Source: Crocodylus rhombifer (taxonomy: Eukaryota > Chordata > Crocodylia > Crocodylidae). Taken from it: 64,000 bases of DNA. Within the stretch, counting starts at the first letter, position 1; every line of letters starts with the position of its first letter. The stretch spans positions 953,799 to 1,017,798 of the forward strand of contig JAVSML010000029.1 in NCBI GenBank assembly GCA_038503035.1, given 5' to 3'. The notes beneath the pieces were generated by a model, which saw only the letters and a list, made by a program, of their open reading frames with translations, had not been told where the DNA came from and made no database searches. Shown piece by piece: positions 32,833-44,527 of this stretch. The position numbers and the translations under genes were made by a program.

Positions 32833-33020
32833 AAAAAGAAAAGGCAAAGCTTAAAATACGAATATCACAGAGCTATTGTTCCTACTTGAAAAAAATATGA
32901 AGTAACACTGCCAGATCTACTATTCTCAATGTTAAATGATATCTATTTCCAGACATTCCCGTAGCGCTTGGAACCACAAGTTATTTTAGTTTTAACTTCT
33001 GTACTGCTGTAGTTCCTAAA

Positions 33021-33054
33021 ATATACACTAAACTGTGTCAAGTTTAGTGTATAT
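33021..33054. repeat. Perfect 14-bp inverted repeat
   Basis: Arms 33021-33034 and 33041-33054 are exact reverse complements around a 6-base loop (gtgtca). Confidence 0.95.
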
Positions 33055-33924
33055 ACTACAGGCTCTGAGAAAGGGATAAGGTAAATTGCACACTTGGTTA
33101 TGGTCATGTAAGCAAGAAGAGCATGTTTCACATCTCTCTGTTTTCACTGACATGTACCTGAAGTCACTTGCAGCAGGTCTTTAACTGTTATACCTAAAAT
33201 ATGGTTAAAATTTTGCATCATGAAGACATTAGTAAAAGAAGGGCTCATTTTGAAGGACTGAAAAAAAGGCTGAACTGCAATGCAGTACACTGGATACTCT
33301 TAAAGAAAAGTACCTTTACAAACATGATGACATGGCATATCTTTTTTCAATTTTCTATTTTTGTTTTCTCCTGAAATCCACGAACATAAGAGAACCTGGT
33401 TTCAATGACCATATCTCTTCTAAATCTGCAACTTCCTTGTTTAGTGTATAGGAAAATATATATTAAAAAGCTGCACTCTACACAGACTCCAGTGCCTTCA
33501 TCCACAGATACAAGCTGTGCTTGAAAATTGCTTAGATTACATTATTTCCAAACTACCAACAAGCTCAATGGAATTTGATACAGCAGATATGCATAATACT
33601 TGCTGCATTTGAGATTGCTACAGGAGATACATTTGCTGAGTCAGCATTCAAACCAAACTATTCACAAGACTTGGGTAGCATAAAACTGTTCTCATAAGAA
33701 CATAATGAATTAAGCGTGCACAAAGAAGTCTGGTACACTAAAGGATCCAAGAATCAAGGCTTCACAGTTTCTCCAGAAGGCAGACTGGAGAGTGGTAGAA
33801 TTCTGGCCATTCAAGGCAGCAAATCAAGTGAAAATAGAATAAGAAATTCTTCTTAGCTCACTGTGGCACAGAGAACAGCTCTCCCTGGGAACTCATTTTG
33901 TAGCTGCAGTTAAGGCTCAAGATT
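33055..33924. other. Unclassified AT-rich DNA
   Basis: No gene or repeat is recognised in this interval. Confidence 0.4.
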
Positions 33925-34385
33925 GTATAGGTGTGGAACACACTGTCCAGTTTTGGGTGCTGCATTTCAAGAAATATATGGACAAACATGAGAGGGTCCA
34001 GTGAAAAGCAACAAAAATTATTAGAGCACTAGGGAATATGATATGCATGAAAAGCTTGAAAGAACTGGAAATATTTAGTCTTGAGAAGTGGTTATAAAGA
34101 GGTTGACAAGCTACTTTCTGAAGCTGCAGGGAACAGGACAAGAATTAAGGTTCTTAAACTACAACAAGGGAAATTTATGTTGGATATTAACAAAAGCTTT
34201 CTTATGGTAGTTAGGCTTTGAAATGGATTACGTAGAGAGGCTGCAGCATCTCCATCCTTGAAACTGTTTAGGTACAGGTTAGACAATTGTTTGCCAGGAA
34301 TCATTTAAACAGTGGTGACCCTGCTTTGAACAAAGGGTTGAACTAGAAGACCTCTTGAGGTCTCCTCCGGCCCTATTTAAGAGAA
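33925..34385 (+). mobile_element. CR1 fragment, C-terminal ORF2 plus 3' UTR
   Basis: Translation around 33935-34010 gives VQFWVLHFKKYMDKHERVQ, a CR1 thumb block. Degraded C-terminal codons follow, then the tail 'gggttgaactagaagacctcttgaggtctcctccggccc'. Stops and frameshifts are frequent. It ends near 34385, just before a small palindrome. Confidence 0.9.
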
Positions 34386-34391
34386 CACTCT

Positions 34392-34461
34392 AATAATTAG
34401 ATTCTATATATGGAAAATTATAACAAATATATAAATTTGCCATACATAGAATCTAATTATT
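34392..34461. repeat. 22-bp inverted repeat, one mismatch
   Basis: Arms 34392-34413 and 34440-34461 pair at 21 of 22 positions around a 26-bp AT-rich spacer. It sits 7 bp after the CR1 tail. Confidence 0.93.
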
Positions 34462-34675
34462 GTGGGTCATCTTAAATTCAAAGTTGTCTTGGATTTGGGC
34501 AGATGTGATATATTCTAAAGATTCTGCATGGCAGGAAGCATCAAAGTCAGAAATCCAGCCCATCAATATTAATGCAGAACTTCCATTGTCTCCCATCATG
34601 GGTCTGCCAAAATTTAACTAAATTCTTCTGCTAAATATACTGTTCAAATTCATAACCGAGCAGACAATGGTTATA

Positions 34676-35640
34676 GTCATGGGTGGATCTAGGATTTCAA
34701 GAAATGCAGTGCAGGTGATGAAACCAGTGTCACAGGGATGGCTACAACACCCTGCTCTGGCCCACCCCGCCACCCCTGAGAGACTGCACCATGGCAGCAT
34801 CTGCCAGGGACTTCGATTCCCTGAAACAAGTTTACTCTACCATCCCTACCCCACTCCAGGCATCCCCTCCCCTCCAGCACTCAGCAGCACCCCTCTTCCC
34901 ATTTCCATTCCCCCTCCCAGATTTGCTCTAGGTGTAGGAATGGGGCACCACTCACTGCCGTGGCTGTCCCTAAGTGACCCAGGACAGGAAACCTCAGTCA
35001 CTTCTGCCCTGCTACAGCCAGGCGGTGCAGTTAGTGACTCCATGGGATGCCAGGTTCAGCCAGGAACAGCAGTGGCAGCTGGCAGGCCCTCCCCGCCCCA
35101 CCTCCTATTCCAACGCCTGCTCCCTGCCAGGTCACCCTGGGTTCTCCTCACTGGTCAGGAGCAAGCGCCAAAAGGGATGAAGGGAAGGAGTGGGGAAACT
35201 ACTACTGCTTTCCATGGTCTAGCCCAGCACCCTGTATAGCTACTCCCCACAGCTGGAACCCAGAGGGCCAGTAGGGAAAACCCAGGGCAGAAGACAAGAA
35301 GCAGGGATCTGCCCACTGCCACGGCTGATGAGCCTAGCACTCCAAGCAGATGCTCTCTGCAAGTCAGCAGCCCACAGTTGAAGCAGGGCACAAGCAGCCT
35401 AAGCCTTCCCCAACCCCTAGCCAGCTGAGAACAGAGGTGGCATCAGGCTGATGCTGCCTTCCTCACCTGCTCTCCTCTTGGTCCCCTCCCTTTTTCCCCC
35501 ACCAGCCCAGGGTTCCAGCCATGCCTCAGACTCAAGTCTGTGGCTGCAACGAACTGGAGGCACTGGCAGGTCAGCTACGCTGTTGAAGGGGCGTACAACT
35601 ATGTGACTGCACCCCCCCACAATCTCACAAAACACACCAG
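34676..35640. mobile_element. GC-rich unclassified interspersed repeat
   Basis: There is a sharp rise in GC with low CpG. The left border 'gggtggatctaggatttcaaga' resembles the one at 39.68 kb. The right border near 35585-35625 holds a C-rich tract. Open frames on both strands (for example 34667-35239, plus) are a by-product of composition and have no domain. It is probably a non-autonomous DNA element or an old LTR. Confidence 0.4.
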
Positions 35641-38536
35641 CCCTTTGTTACACTGCATCTTAGTGCTCAACCACTCATGCCCTCACTGTTCTTTACCCAA
35701 GTGATTCATAATCCCACTATCCAGTATAAAAAAAAAAAATTGTGGTAAATGGACTGCAACACTAATTATTCCACACCTGAGTATTAAACCAAGCTGTCAG
35801 AAACAGCACTGTTAGACTGAATTAATTACTATACTAGGTCTTGTGCTGTCTTGCTTATTCATCCAGCCAGGTGTGTTCTACCTTCTAATCTAATCTGGCA
35901 TGGGGCAAATCCTAACTTTTTGCTACACAATGTTTTGCTCTGCATCTGCTTATTAAGTGTGACAGGAGGCTACAGCAAAAGTTGGCAGAAAGATTTACAA
36001 ATGATGGGTTGATATTCCTGTCTCAAGACAGATTAAAACTTCTAATTGAGAAAAATTAGATAGATAGATATAAATATCACCCCCTGAGAACAGATTAATA
36101 AAAAATGAAATGCCTATGATAAAGACTCCAACTTTTTTTTTTTTTTAAATATAGAACCATAGAGAAAAACTGAGTTAAAAAGACAGAGGATAACCTGCAA
36201 AACCAAGCAAAAAAATAAGCGTTTGTGCCCTTTTTTGTTTCACAAAGGTGGCCTAGATATCTATTTTCAGAAGAAAATTAAGTAAATAGCTTTTGCTTAT
36301 TGTATGCTGTCATTTATCATAGACAAACCTAGACTGTTAATGGGAAGTCTGGCATTCCCTTGTTTTGCTGCATCTTTCTTTAAAAGACACAGAGATATTT
36401 CTGTTGTTTGCAAGCAGTGATTTACATCTGTCTTTGTTCGCACTTATTTAACTCAAAGAGCTTTAAAGAGCCAGGCTTATGTTCACGTCTCACCTTCATC
36501 AAGTTACACTTGCTGGGGACTTCGATATTTTAATCCTACCAAGTCTCCAATCCTCTTTAAAGTGTTCTGGATAGCAATGCTTGGAAGACCTCTCCGATGT
36601 TCTTTATATACAACAAGGGAGAATAAAAGCAGTCACAGATTTTTTTCTTTTTAAAGTTAAGTACATTTAAGCTATGGTACTTTCACATACTGGTTTTGGT
36701 CTTTAGGTCCTTCTGTGCTGCTTAGGCAAGTAATCAACAACACAACCTACAACTGTCACTGATCATCCCTCCCTCCATGTAAGCTCTGCTCCACTAGTCA
36801 ACATGCTGGTAGAGAGGGCAAAGGGAAAGCTCCAAAAAACTTATCCCCATGTATAATGGACAAGGAGTTATAGCCTTGAAGACAAAGCTTCACCCGTATG
36901 CTACCCCCTCCATTTTAGGTATTCTACCCAGTAAACAGATACTTAAGTCTTCTTATGCCTCTTGCTTAGAGCAAACTTACAATGCTACACACCACACATT
37001 CACAGACAATGGCTTCCAGTGTCACATGCTTTTATTTTAGTGAATTTTAGTGAATTATTCCATCTATTTTGTGTAGAGCATATTAATTCCTCAGGAATTC
37101 AGCTACCATTTTCATCTATCTTGGTGATATTTTATGGAACGCATTAGCATTGCTATATAAAACATCATCTTTAGTTCTCTTCAGCATTTATGTAGAGCTC
37201 TTCTATGTAGAAAAACATTTTTTCCAATTTATTATTGTTTCAAAACAACATGGTTTTCATTTATTGGAATAAAATATTTTACAAAAACAAAATGTATTTT
37301 GAGTATCCACAAAACAATTTAAACTCACAAAACCTCCCATTCTGTTGGATTTGCCCATCCTTAATTTTTACTTATACTCATTGTTGTAGCATCCAAACAG
37401 ATAGACTGGAATTCCATTAAATTTCACTGACTGCTTCACAGAGAGTTACATTTAAAAGGAAATAGTCCAAAGGAGGAGGATTAAAAAACAAGGTCCAGTC
37501 AGCATTCCCTGTCTAATTCAATTGCAGCAAGTCAGAATTTTCTCATGTGCATAAATGAATGGGATGGCTAACTGTCAAAACTAACTTCAGGAGATTTAAA
37601 CAACAGAAAGTTACTGTCCTGTCAAGAGACTCTCTTCAGCCAAATATGAGCTAGAGTTTTCTTCTTGTATTAATATCTTACTGATCTACAATGAAAAGGG
37701 CACTCTTAGATTGTATCTGATACAAGCAGGAATGAAAACAACATTTTCATTTATATAACAAGTCCAGAAAAGGAGAGATGTGTGCTGCAAGAGTTTTGCT
37801 TTATTTACTTTTTAGATGACATTATTTTGGATTGCAGGGCAGGAGTTTATTTTAAAAAGTCTGAAATAGTCAAATATATTTCATGTCTTCATTTTCACAT
37901 GTATTTGTATACGTCTTCTATGAAAGGCAGAACAACTATGCTCTGCAGTCTGATTTGTGACCTTAGGTGGTATTTTGTCTTCCATTTAATACAGATCAGT
38001 CTCTTGGGAACCATCAGGGTTGTCTACAGTACATAATTGTTTTGATATATCAAGGGTCTTTGTAAATGTAGATATGGTCTTTTAAAACTCTGTAGAAGTA
38101 ATTGTCCAAGTTACAAAAGATGTGCTACGCTAGATCACACTAGCAGTGAAATGACTGAGCTCCCTGTTCTGAACTAAAGATTGTGGCAAGTCACCATAAG
38201 CCATGGTCATTAAAATCATAACTTTTTGGGAGCCTGAATAAATGTGACAGTTATTTTACCTTCCGTTCCATCCTATTCTGGTTGGCTTTGTGCTGTAGCT
38301 GTTAAAATGGAGCAGAAGGCTAGAAATAGACATCACTAAATGAAGCATCATTGCCAAATGAAGTCCTAGCACAGTGGATCTGCTTCACTGGGCAAAATAT
38401 ACATTGCCTACTGTCCCGCTCCTTGATGCTATGGGACAATGGGTGATATATTCTCTTAAGGCTCAAGAACCCTGGTCCCACATGCCCTGGGTATTCCTGG
38501 CAAAGATCAGGCCCTTAAACCCCAGGAACACCTGCT
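35641..38536. other. Unclassified AT-rich DNA
   Basis: It includes a (GATA)3 scrap near 36060 and a T12 run near 36132. I recognised no gene or repeat. Confidence 0.4.
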
Positions 38537-38539
38537 CAA

Positions 38540-38740
38540 CTTTTCCGTCTTAGAGGTGCATCATGGAGAATTATACAGGCAAGTAAGTCGAGGTTTCTCC
38601 GCTTAGAGAGACACACCCTTCACCCTTGGAGATCTCAGAAGCATGTCTCTGTAAGCAGGCAGGGAACCTGAGCTTTCCCCACTTAGAGATGCACGCCAAT
38701 ATCCCCTAGGGCATGTACCTGTAAGAGAGGAAAGCCAGGC
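38540..38740. repeat. Degenerate minisatellite, about three units
   Basis: Unit starts of the form 'ctttccc(c/g)acttagagatgcac' recur near 38540, 38593 and 38673. Each is followed by 'ctgtaag(c)aggcag'-like sequence. Spacing varies (53 and 80 bp), so units have gained or lost sequence. Confidence 0.6.
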
Positions 38741-39674
38741 AGGCACTCCCACAGCTCAAGGGACTCAATCCTTCACTGGAATTCTTGAGGTGCACAGGAT
38801 CAGACCTCTCAAGCCCCCACCTATGTGGGCAGCTCCAGGTTCTCCTGCTACAAAGCAAATAAATGTCTATCACTAAATAATGGCAAATTGATACCACCTT
38901 TTTCATGGCCACAAATGTTGGGCAACTATGGTGTGACAACTGGCATGGACCTCTGTTTGCTTGGCCTTTGTGGTACCATAAAAATTTTTACAGCGGCACA
39001 ACGGTGACAAAAGGTGATGTCTATTTCCACCCTGAGTTATCAGTACTCCCATCCATCTTTTTGTCTTCCCTCCCATACCTCTGTTAAAGGAATCACACAG
39101 GCAGGCTTCACCATCCACAAGGAGTCCCACTGAAGTCAAAAGGAAAGTATCTGATACAGTTGTTAGAGAGGCAGTGAATTCACAGTGGGGCTCATCAGGA
39201 GTGCAAGGGCATGACTGCAGCATCAGGACTGTAGTAACTGAATCAGGATGGTAGGTAACTGCACAGATTTCCTTGTACTCCCCCATCTGTCCATCTAAAT
39301 GTACTGCTTCTCTTTTCTCTCACTAAAAGCTCTTTGCAGCTCACATTGTCTTTTTGTTCTGTTTCTGTACACAACCTAACCCAAAGTGGTCCCAGCAAAT
39401 GACTTGGGTTATAAAGTGCTACCACAATAATAAAATAAATAATAATGGTATGCTGCCTGTAAGTGATACCTGACAGGAGCTGCAATTAAATGGGTTCTAA
39501 GCTTGTCATGGTTCTCACAGATGTTGATGATTTCTACAGATTGTTTACTGACTCAAACAGCAATGACAGCACTACCATAAATTGGTGGCACCACCTCCAT
39601 CAAAAGGGTGGAGTCAACTGAAGACTGGATCAAGCCCACAGGCCATGAGCTGCCAATCCCCATGGATTTACACA
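38741..39674. other. Unclassified DNA
   Basis: Opposing frames around 38.9-39.3 kb overlap and contain no recognised domain. Confidence 0.35.
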
Positions 39675-39910
39675 AAGGCAGATCTAGGATTCTCAAGGCA
39701 GGGGGAAGAAGGGGGATAAGGCTAAGATCAAGTCCACTATGGCCCAGGAGGACACTGCACCAGGCCACTCTATTCTGGCCTGAAGGGTAGAAAAAGGTCC
39801 CGACTCCCAGCACTGCCCTACTCTGGGAAAGCATGCCTTTGCCCAGAGGAAATGCGTGCTCACCTGGCTGCTTGGGGGTGCCACTCAGCCCATGAAGCCA
39901 ATCATTACAA
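39675..39910. mobile_element. Possible relative of the 34.7-kb repeat
   Basis: It begins 'gcagatctaggattctcaag' and is GC-richer than its surroundings. The left terminus resembles that at 34.68 kb; interior similarity is not obvious by eye. Confidence 0.3.
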
Positions 39911-40112
39911 GAGGAGGGAGATGCCTAGATGGAGATTCCAAGGTAAATTCTCTAGATTATTTCTCTAGATTACACATAAGAACCGACTTGAAATACAACA
40001 ATGGAAACTGTAATATGACAAATTTCAGCATTTTCCAGAAAATGGCATAATTCACAGTTTCCAATTTTTTAATACCTCTCTCCACAGGGAAATCATGACT
40101 CATTCTCCCAAA

Positions 40113-40127
40113 GGGGGGGGGGGGGGG
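40113..40127 (+). repeat. G15 homopolymer
   Basis: Fifteen consecutive G. Confidence 0.95.
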
Positions 40128-40259
40128 AAATCACTCGTAGTATTAGACACCAGGAATTGTTCTAGCATGTAACCCTAATAGCATTATCAGTTTATGACAC
40201 TTGAAGCTATTAACAGGATCTAGTTGTAGCATCTTGAATATTACAGATGACCCATTTGT

Positions 40260-40440
40260 CCATTTCTTTAACACTTCTCTCCATATCTTTTCTGCTTATG
40301 CTACTTCCTAAGGTCTCCCACCTCCTCATTTAAATCCCACCTAAAACTCCACATCTACTGCAGTTTTTGAGCAAGTACATTTGCAATTTATTCTAAGCAT
40401 ACAAATCATCTTCACCCCACTGCAGTGCACACATTTCTTA
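40260..40440 (+). mobile_element. L2 LINE fragment, left part (interrupted)
   Basis: Translation near 40326-40370 gives SSFKSHLKLHIYCSF, matching the C-terminal 'sFKsrLKthLF' block of L2/CR1-clade LINEs. The L2-style 3' tail continues only beyond the CR1 that starts at 40441. The two parts together read as one L2 end split by an insertion. Confidence 0.6.
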
Positions 40441-40521
40441 TAGTTTCATAGTTAGTAGGGTTGGAAGGGACCTGAGCAGATCAAGTCCGACACCCTGCCA
40501 TGGCAGAAAAGAGTACTGGGG

Positions 40522-41890
40522 TCAAATGACCCCGGCAAGGTGTTCATCTACCCTCCTCTTAAACACCCCCAGGGTAGGGGCCAGCACCACTTCTCTTGGA
40601 AGTTGGTTCCAGATCCTAGCTGCCCTGACCGTGAAGTAGCGCCTCCTGATGTCTAATCTGAATTTACCCTCTGCCAGCTTGTGACCGTTATTTCTAGTCA
40701 CTCCTGGTAGTGCTCGGGGGAACAGGGACACCCCTAATGCCTGCTGGTCCCCTCTGACTAGTTTGTAACAGGCCGCCACTAGATCCCCCCTCAGCCTTCT
40801 CTTGTGGAGGCTGAACAGGTTCAGGTCCCGTAGCCTCTCCTCACAGGGCCTGCCCTACTGCCCCGATCATGCAGGTGGCCCTCCTCTGGACCCTCTCCAT
40901 GATGTCAACATCCCTCTTGAAGTGCAGCACCCAGAACTGGACGCAGTACTCCAGCTGCGGCCTGACCAGTGCCGCATAGAGGGGGAGGATCACCTCCCTG
41001 GACCTACTTGACATGCATCTCTGGATGCGTGACAAGGTGTGGTTGACCTTCTTGACTGCATCCCCACACTGCCGGCCCATATTCATCTTGGCATCAATGA
41101 TGACTCCAAGATCGTTTTCTGCCTCTGTACTGGTGAGAAGGGAGTTCCCCAGCCTGTAGGTATGGTGCTGGTTCTTCCTGCCCAGGTGCATCACTCTGCA
41201 CTTGTCAGTGTTGAATCCCATCCTATTCTCATCCACCCACCCCTGTAACCTGTCTAGGTCCGATTGTAGCCTATTCCTCCCTTCTAATGTGCCCACATCC
41301 CACCACATTTTAGTGTCATCAGCAAATTTGAACAGGGTGCTTTTTACCCCCTCGTCCAAGTCACTGAAGATGTTGAACAGTGCGGGCCCAAGGACCGCGA
41401 ACCCTGGGGGACCCCACTGCCCACATCCCTCCAGGTCAAAAATGACCCATCCACTACCACTCTCTGGGTGTGACCCTCCAGCCAGTTGGTGACCCATTTG
41501 ACTGTATAGATATCGATTTGATGACATGGTTGTAGAAGGCCACCAGGTTGGTCTGACAGGACCTGCCTCTAATGAACCCGTGTTGGTTGCCCCTAATCAT
41601 AATCTCCCCTGCTGGCCCCTCGTGGACATGGGCCAGAATAATTCTCTAAAAAAGCCTACCCAGGACTGAGGTAAGACTGACTGGCCTATAGTTCCCCGGG
41701 TCCTCCTTCCTCCCTTTTTTGAAGATGGGAACCACGCTGGCCCTTTTCCAGTCCTCTGGCACCACACCAAAGCACCACGAGTGCTCGTAAAGCTGTGCCA
41801 GGGGTCCCACAATGACCTCAGCTAATTCCCACAATGACCTCAGCTAATTCCCTCAGCACTCTGGGGTGGAGATCATCCGGACCAGCTGAT
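40522..41890 (-). pseudogene. CR1 reverse transcriptase remnant lacking motif A
   Basis: The minus-strand frames are 41834-41646 (HSWCFGVVPEDWKRASVVPIFKKG, NYRPVSLTSVLGRLF), 41527-40841 (QFWVLHFKRD; motif C FADDTKMWWD intact) and 40779-40522 (NNGHKLAEGKFRLDIRRRYFTVRAARIWNQLP, ending EHLAGVI). Relative to the 15.3-kb element, the segment that should carry motif A (LDFRKAFDTVSH) is absent between the template-grip block and the downstream NWLEG-like block. The RT has therefore lost a catalytic Asp. Frameshifts also lie near 41640 and 40820. Confidence 0.9.
41806..41849. repeat. 22-bp perfect tandem duplication
   Basis: Unit 41806-41827 is repeated exactly at 41828-41849 inside the CR1. The length is not a multiple of three, so it shifts the reading frame. 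Confidence 0.97.
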
Positions 41891-41932
41891 TTAAATACAT
41901 CCAGTCCCTCCAGAAGTTCCCTGACTTGAGTA

Positions 41933-42125
41933 AAGCATATGAGCTACACATGTTGCTGCAAACTGCTTCTCTCTTCATTGCCATCCCTTCTGTTCTGCTG
42001 CCTACATGCAGTATGTCATACACAAGTTAAGACTGGAAGCTCCTCAAGGCACTGACTTTTCTTATCTTGACATTTGGAGCACAGAGCAAGCTTCTGGGCA
42101 CTGTACAACAAACAATAACAAAAGG
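41933..42125 (+). mobile_element. L2 LINE 3' tail, right part (interrupted)
   Basis: The blocks 'agactggaagctcctcaaggcactgac', 'cttctgggcactgtacaacaaacaataa' are the old L2-type 3' end in plus orientation. They continue the L2 coding scrap left of the CR1. Confidence 0.58.
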
Positions 42126-42565
42126 CTATTAGGGCCTTGAGCTTCAAGCTCTGGAACAACTGTTTTAGCAATAGCTGCTGTCAAGCACTCTGTTCTGCAT
42201 GTTAGACCAGTGATAGATCAGTGCTGATCAAAATCGCACCGTCACTCTGGGCTGAGCTGCCCGAATTCTCACACATCATCACTTTTAGTATTCAGTCTCC
42301 CCTTATACACATGAGAGAGAGAGACAAGGAGCTGCAGAAGCTCCTCACTCTTAAGCAAAGAGACCATTTTCCAAATGTAGCCAAAAAAGCATCTCCCGTG
42401 CACTGGAGTTCAGTTAAATAGCTGCTCCACAACCCAAGTGGTTGCAACAACTATCATTTGGTATTATACAAGAACTTGGCTACCAGACCCAAACGGATGC
42501 CCTTGTCCCGCTGCTTACCTGTGACAGGTTTGGGTGCCATGTCTTCTGGTTGCAACACGACTGAT

Positions 42566-42692
42566 TGTGTAGTTTCAGTAATAGGTTAGACAAGGATTTG
42601 TATGGGATGGCTGGATACAGATAATCCTGCCTGAAGCAGGAGGTTGGATTAGGTGACCTCCAGACTATTTTTCTATGATTCTAAGATTTATT
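42566..42692 (+). mobile_element. CR1 3' end
   Basis: The blocks 'taggttagacaaggatttg', 'gaagcaggaggttggattaggtgacctcc' and a terminal 'tctatgattctaa' identify a CR1 tail. Confidence 0.88.
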
Positions 42693-44527
42693 TTAAATAC
42701 AGAGATTTGAAACAATCTTATAAAAGCTGGTTAGAAACAAAATGAGTTTTCCAATTCAGGGATGTTTCTGGTTCTGTCACAAGTCTTCCTAAGCAACTTT
42801 TGACATGTTACTTAAGAGTCTTTGTTACTCTGTCACCCTTAAGAGGGAAAAAATAAGGTTGAGGAGAGGCTAGAAGGGAAAGCAGGAGGAATAATAATTT
42901 TACCAGGCTGAAGGCTCATTTCACTTTCAGAACATAAGGTAGCGTAGCCTGGATTTGAAGTTGGTGACAAAATATTCTCCCCTATCATATTTTAAAACCT
43001 CCATTGGTTTTGTTGACACAGAATCGCACCTAGTTTTCAGATAATAGCAGTTCCTTAAACATGTTATTGTTCCTGTCATTGAAAATAGCTTCCTGCAGAA
43101 GTCAATGTCAAAACCTATCTAAGCTTTGAGCTTTTTGTGTAATGGGAGAGAAACATTAGACATTTTACAAATATAATAAAAAGAACCATTTTAAATCTTT
43201 TTAATATCAAAAAACATGTACGTGATTTAATCAGTGTCATGGTACACTTAGTTGTCAGAGACAAACCTGAAACACCTTTCTTGAAATAACAGAAAGTGAA
43301 TCACAAAAATGTATAATAGTACATTAACTGTATTATGCAGAATGCCATCTTTCCATAATACACCAACACACCTGCAGACCTGGAACTAGACCTTTCAGCC
43401 TACAGCTCCAGAAACATCTTTTGAGCTACCAGAACACACCTGATGGCTGGAAGCTATCAGAATTACCTCATTTCACCTTCACAATCAGCCATTCAAGGCA
43501 ATGATCCCTTTTCTTCTACCTCCACACCATAGAGAAGGTGTTCTTTTTCTATTCAAATGAATTATTTTTTTAAACCAAAGCACAGTGGCATCTAGAGGAA
43601 GAGAACTAGGGCCCAAAACTAACTAACTAGAGCTGACCCACATTTTAAAAGCGAGACACAAATACATGGACAGCATGAAGATTTGGTAGCAAGCCATTTC
43701 TTTATTACTACTTTTGTTAGAGCAGTGATTCACAAAAATCTCTGGGTCACCTGCCTCTTTCCATATCTGTTATAATGGTGTGTACCCGCAATTCTATGTT
43801 ATGAATGATAAAAAAAAGACTAACATGCTATGCCCCTGGTAACTGCACGGTAACTTGCCAACACCCTAAGAGATATTGTCGAGTTACTCTTCTTTTTTCT
43901 CCCCTCCCCCACCCAGCTTCCGTTTATAATTTTTCCTTTCTTCCACTTCCCCATTCCTTTCTCTAGGATACCACCCAGAAATTCACTAAATATACCCCAA
44001 TGATTAAGTACATGTCAACATGTAAAGTGTTGTATTGGAGTGCTAGAGATACCTAAAGACTATGACCAGGTCCCTTTGGGATAAATGCATGAGCAGGAGG
44101 AGAATAGTAAAGGAAGTAATGATAAAGAGCATACTTCTTTCACAGTCGTTCACAACACACTATCTCCTCATTCAACATCAATTATCAATATTCTGTAAAC
44201 ACCACAGTGGAAGCGAATCTTATGGAGGACTTTAAAGGAAAGCAGGGTTGTGGCTTTACTGACTTTTCTGAGGAAGGTACCTTCAACACTAAGGAGACAC
44301 CATGAAAGAAAATGTGAAAGTGTTTATAGAAGTTATGAACAGACAGCAGGCAACTGAAACTGCCCACAGACAAGGAGGAGAGTATGACTGTTGATACGGT
44401 AAGTCAGCAGAGCAACTAAATCGAGTAAGGCTGACCTCCAAATGCATGAACGAGTTCTCTCAGGCCAAAGTTTAAAGATAAATAAAACAGGGCTGTATGA
44501 ACAAAGCTGGTTGAATTTTTAACTGAA
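42693..44527. other. Unclassified AT-rich DNA
   Basis: No gene or repeat is recognised in this interval. Confidence 0.4.

Larger units (their letters stand above)
40441..41932 (-). mobile_element. CR1 LINE, 5'-truncated, about 1.5 kb, nested in L2
   Basis: The reverse-strand CR1 has its 3' end at 40441 ('tagggttggaagggacctgagcagatc') and its truncated 5' end near 41932, within the start of the RT. It is closely related to the 15.3-kb element but belongs to a distinct copy class. It contains a 22-bp tandem duplication (41806-41849) and an internal deletion near 41505-41530. Confidence 0.94.

Noticed and set aside
34667..35239. 190-codon plus-strand open frame, proline/serine-rich
   Set aside because: It lies in a GC-rich repeat with overlapping open frames on the other strand, has no domain and has no splice or start context. 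Composition explains it.
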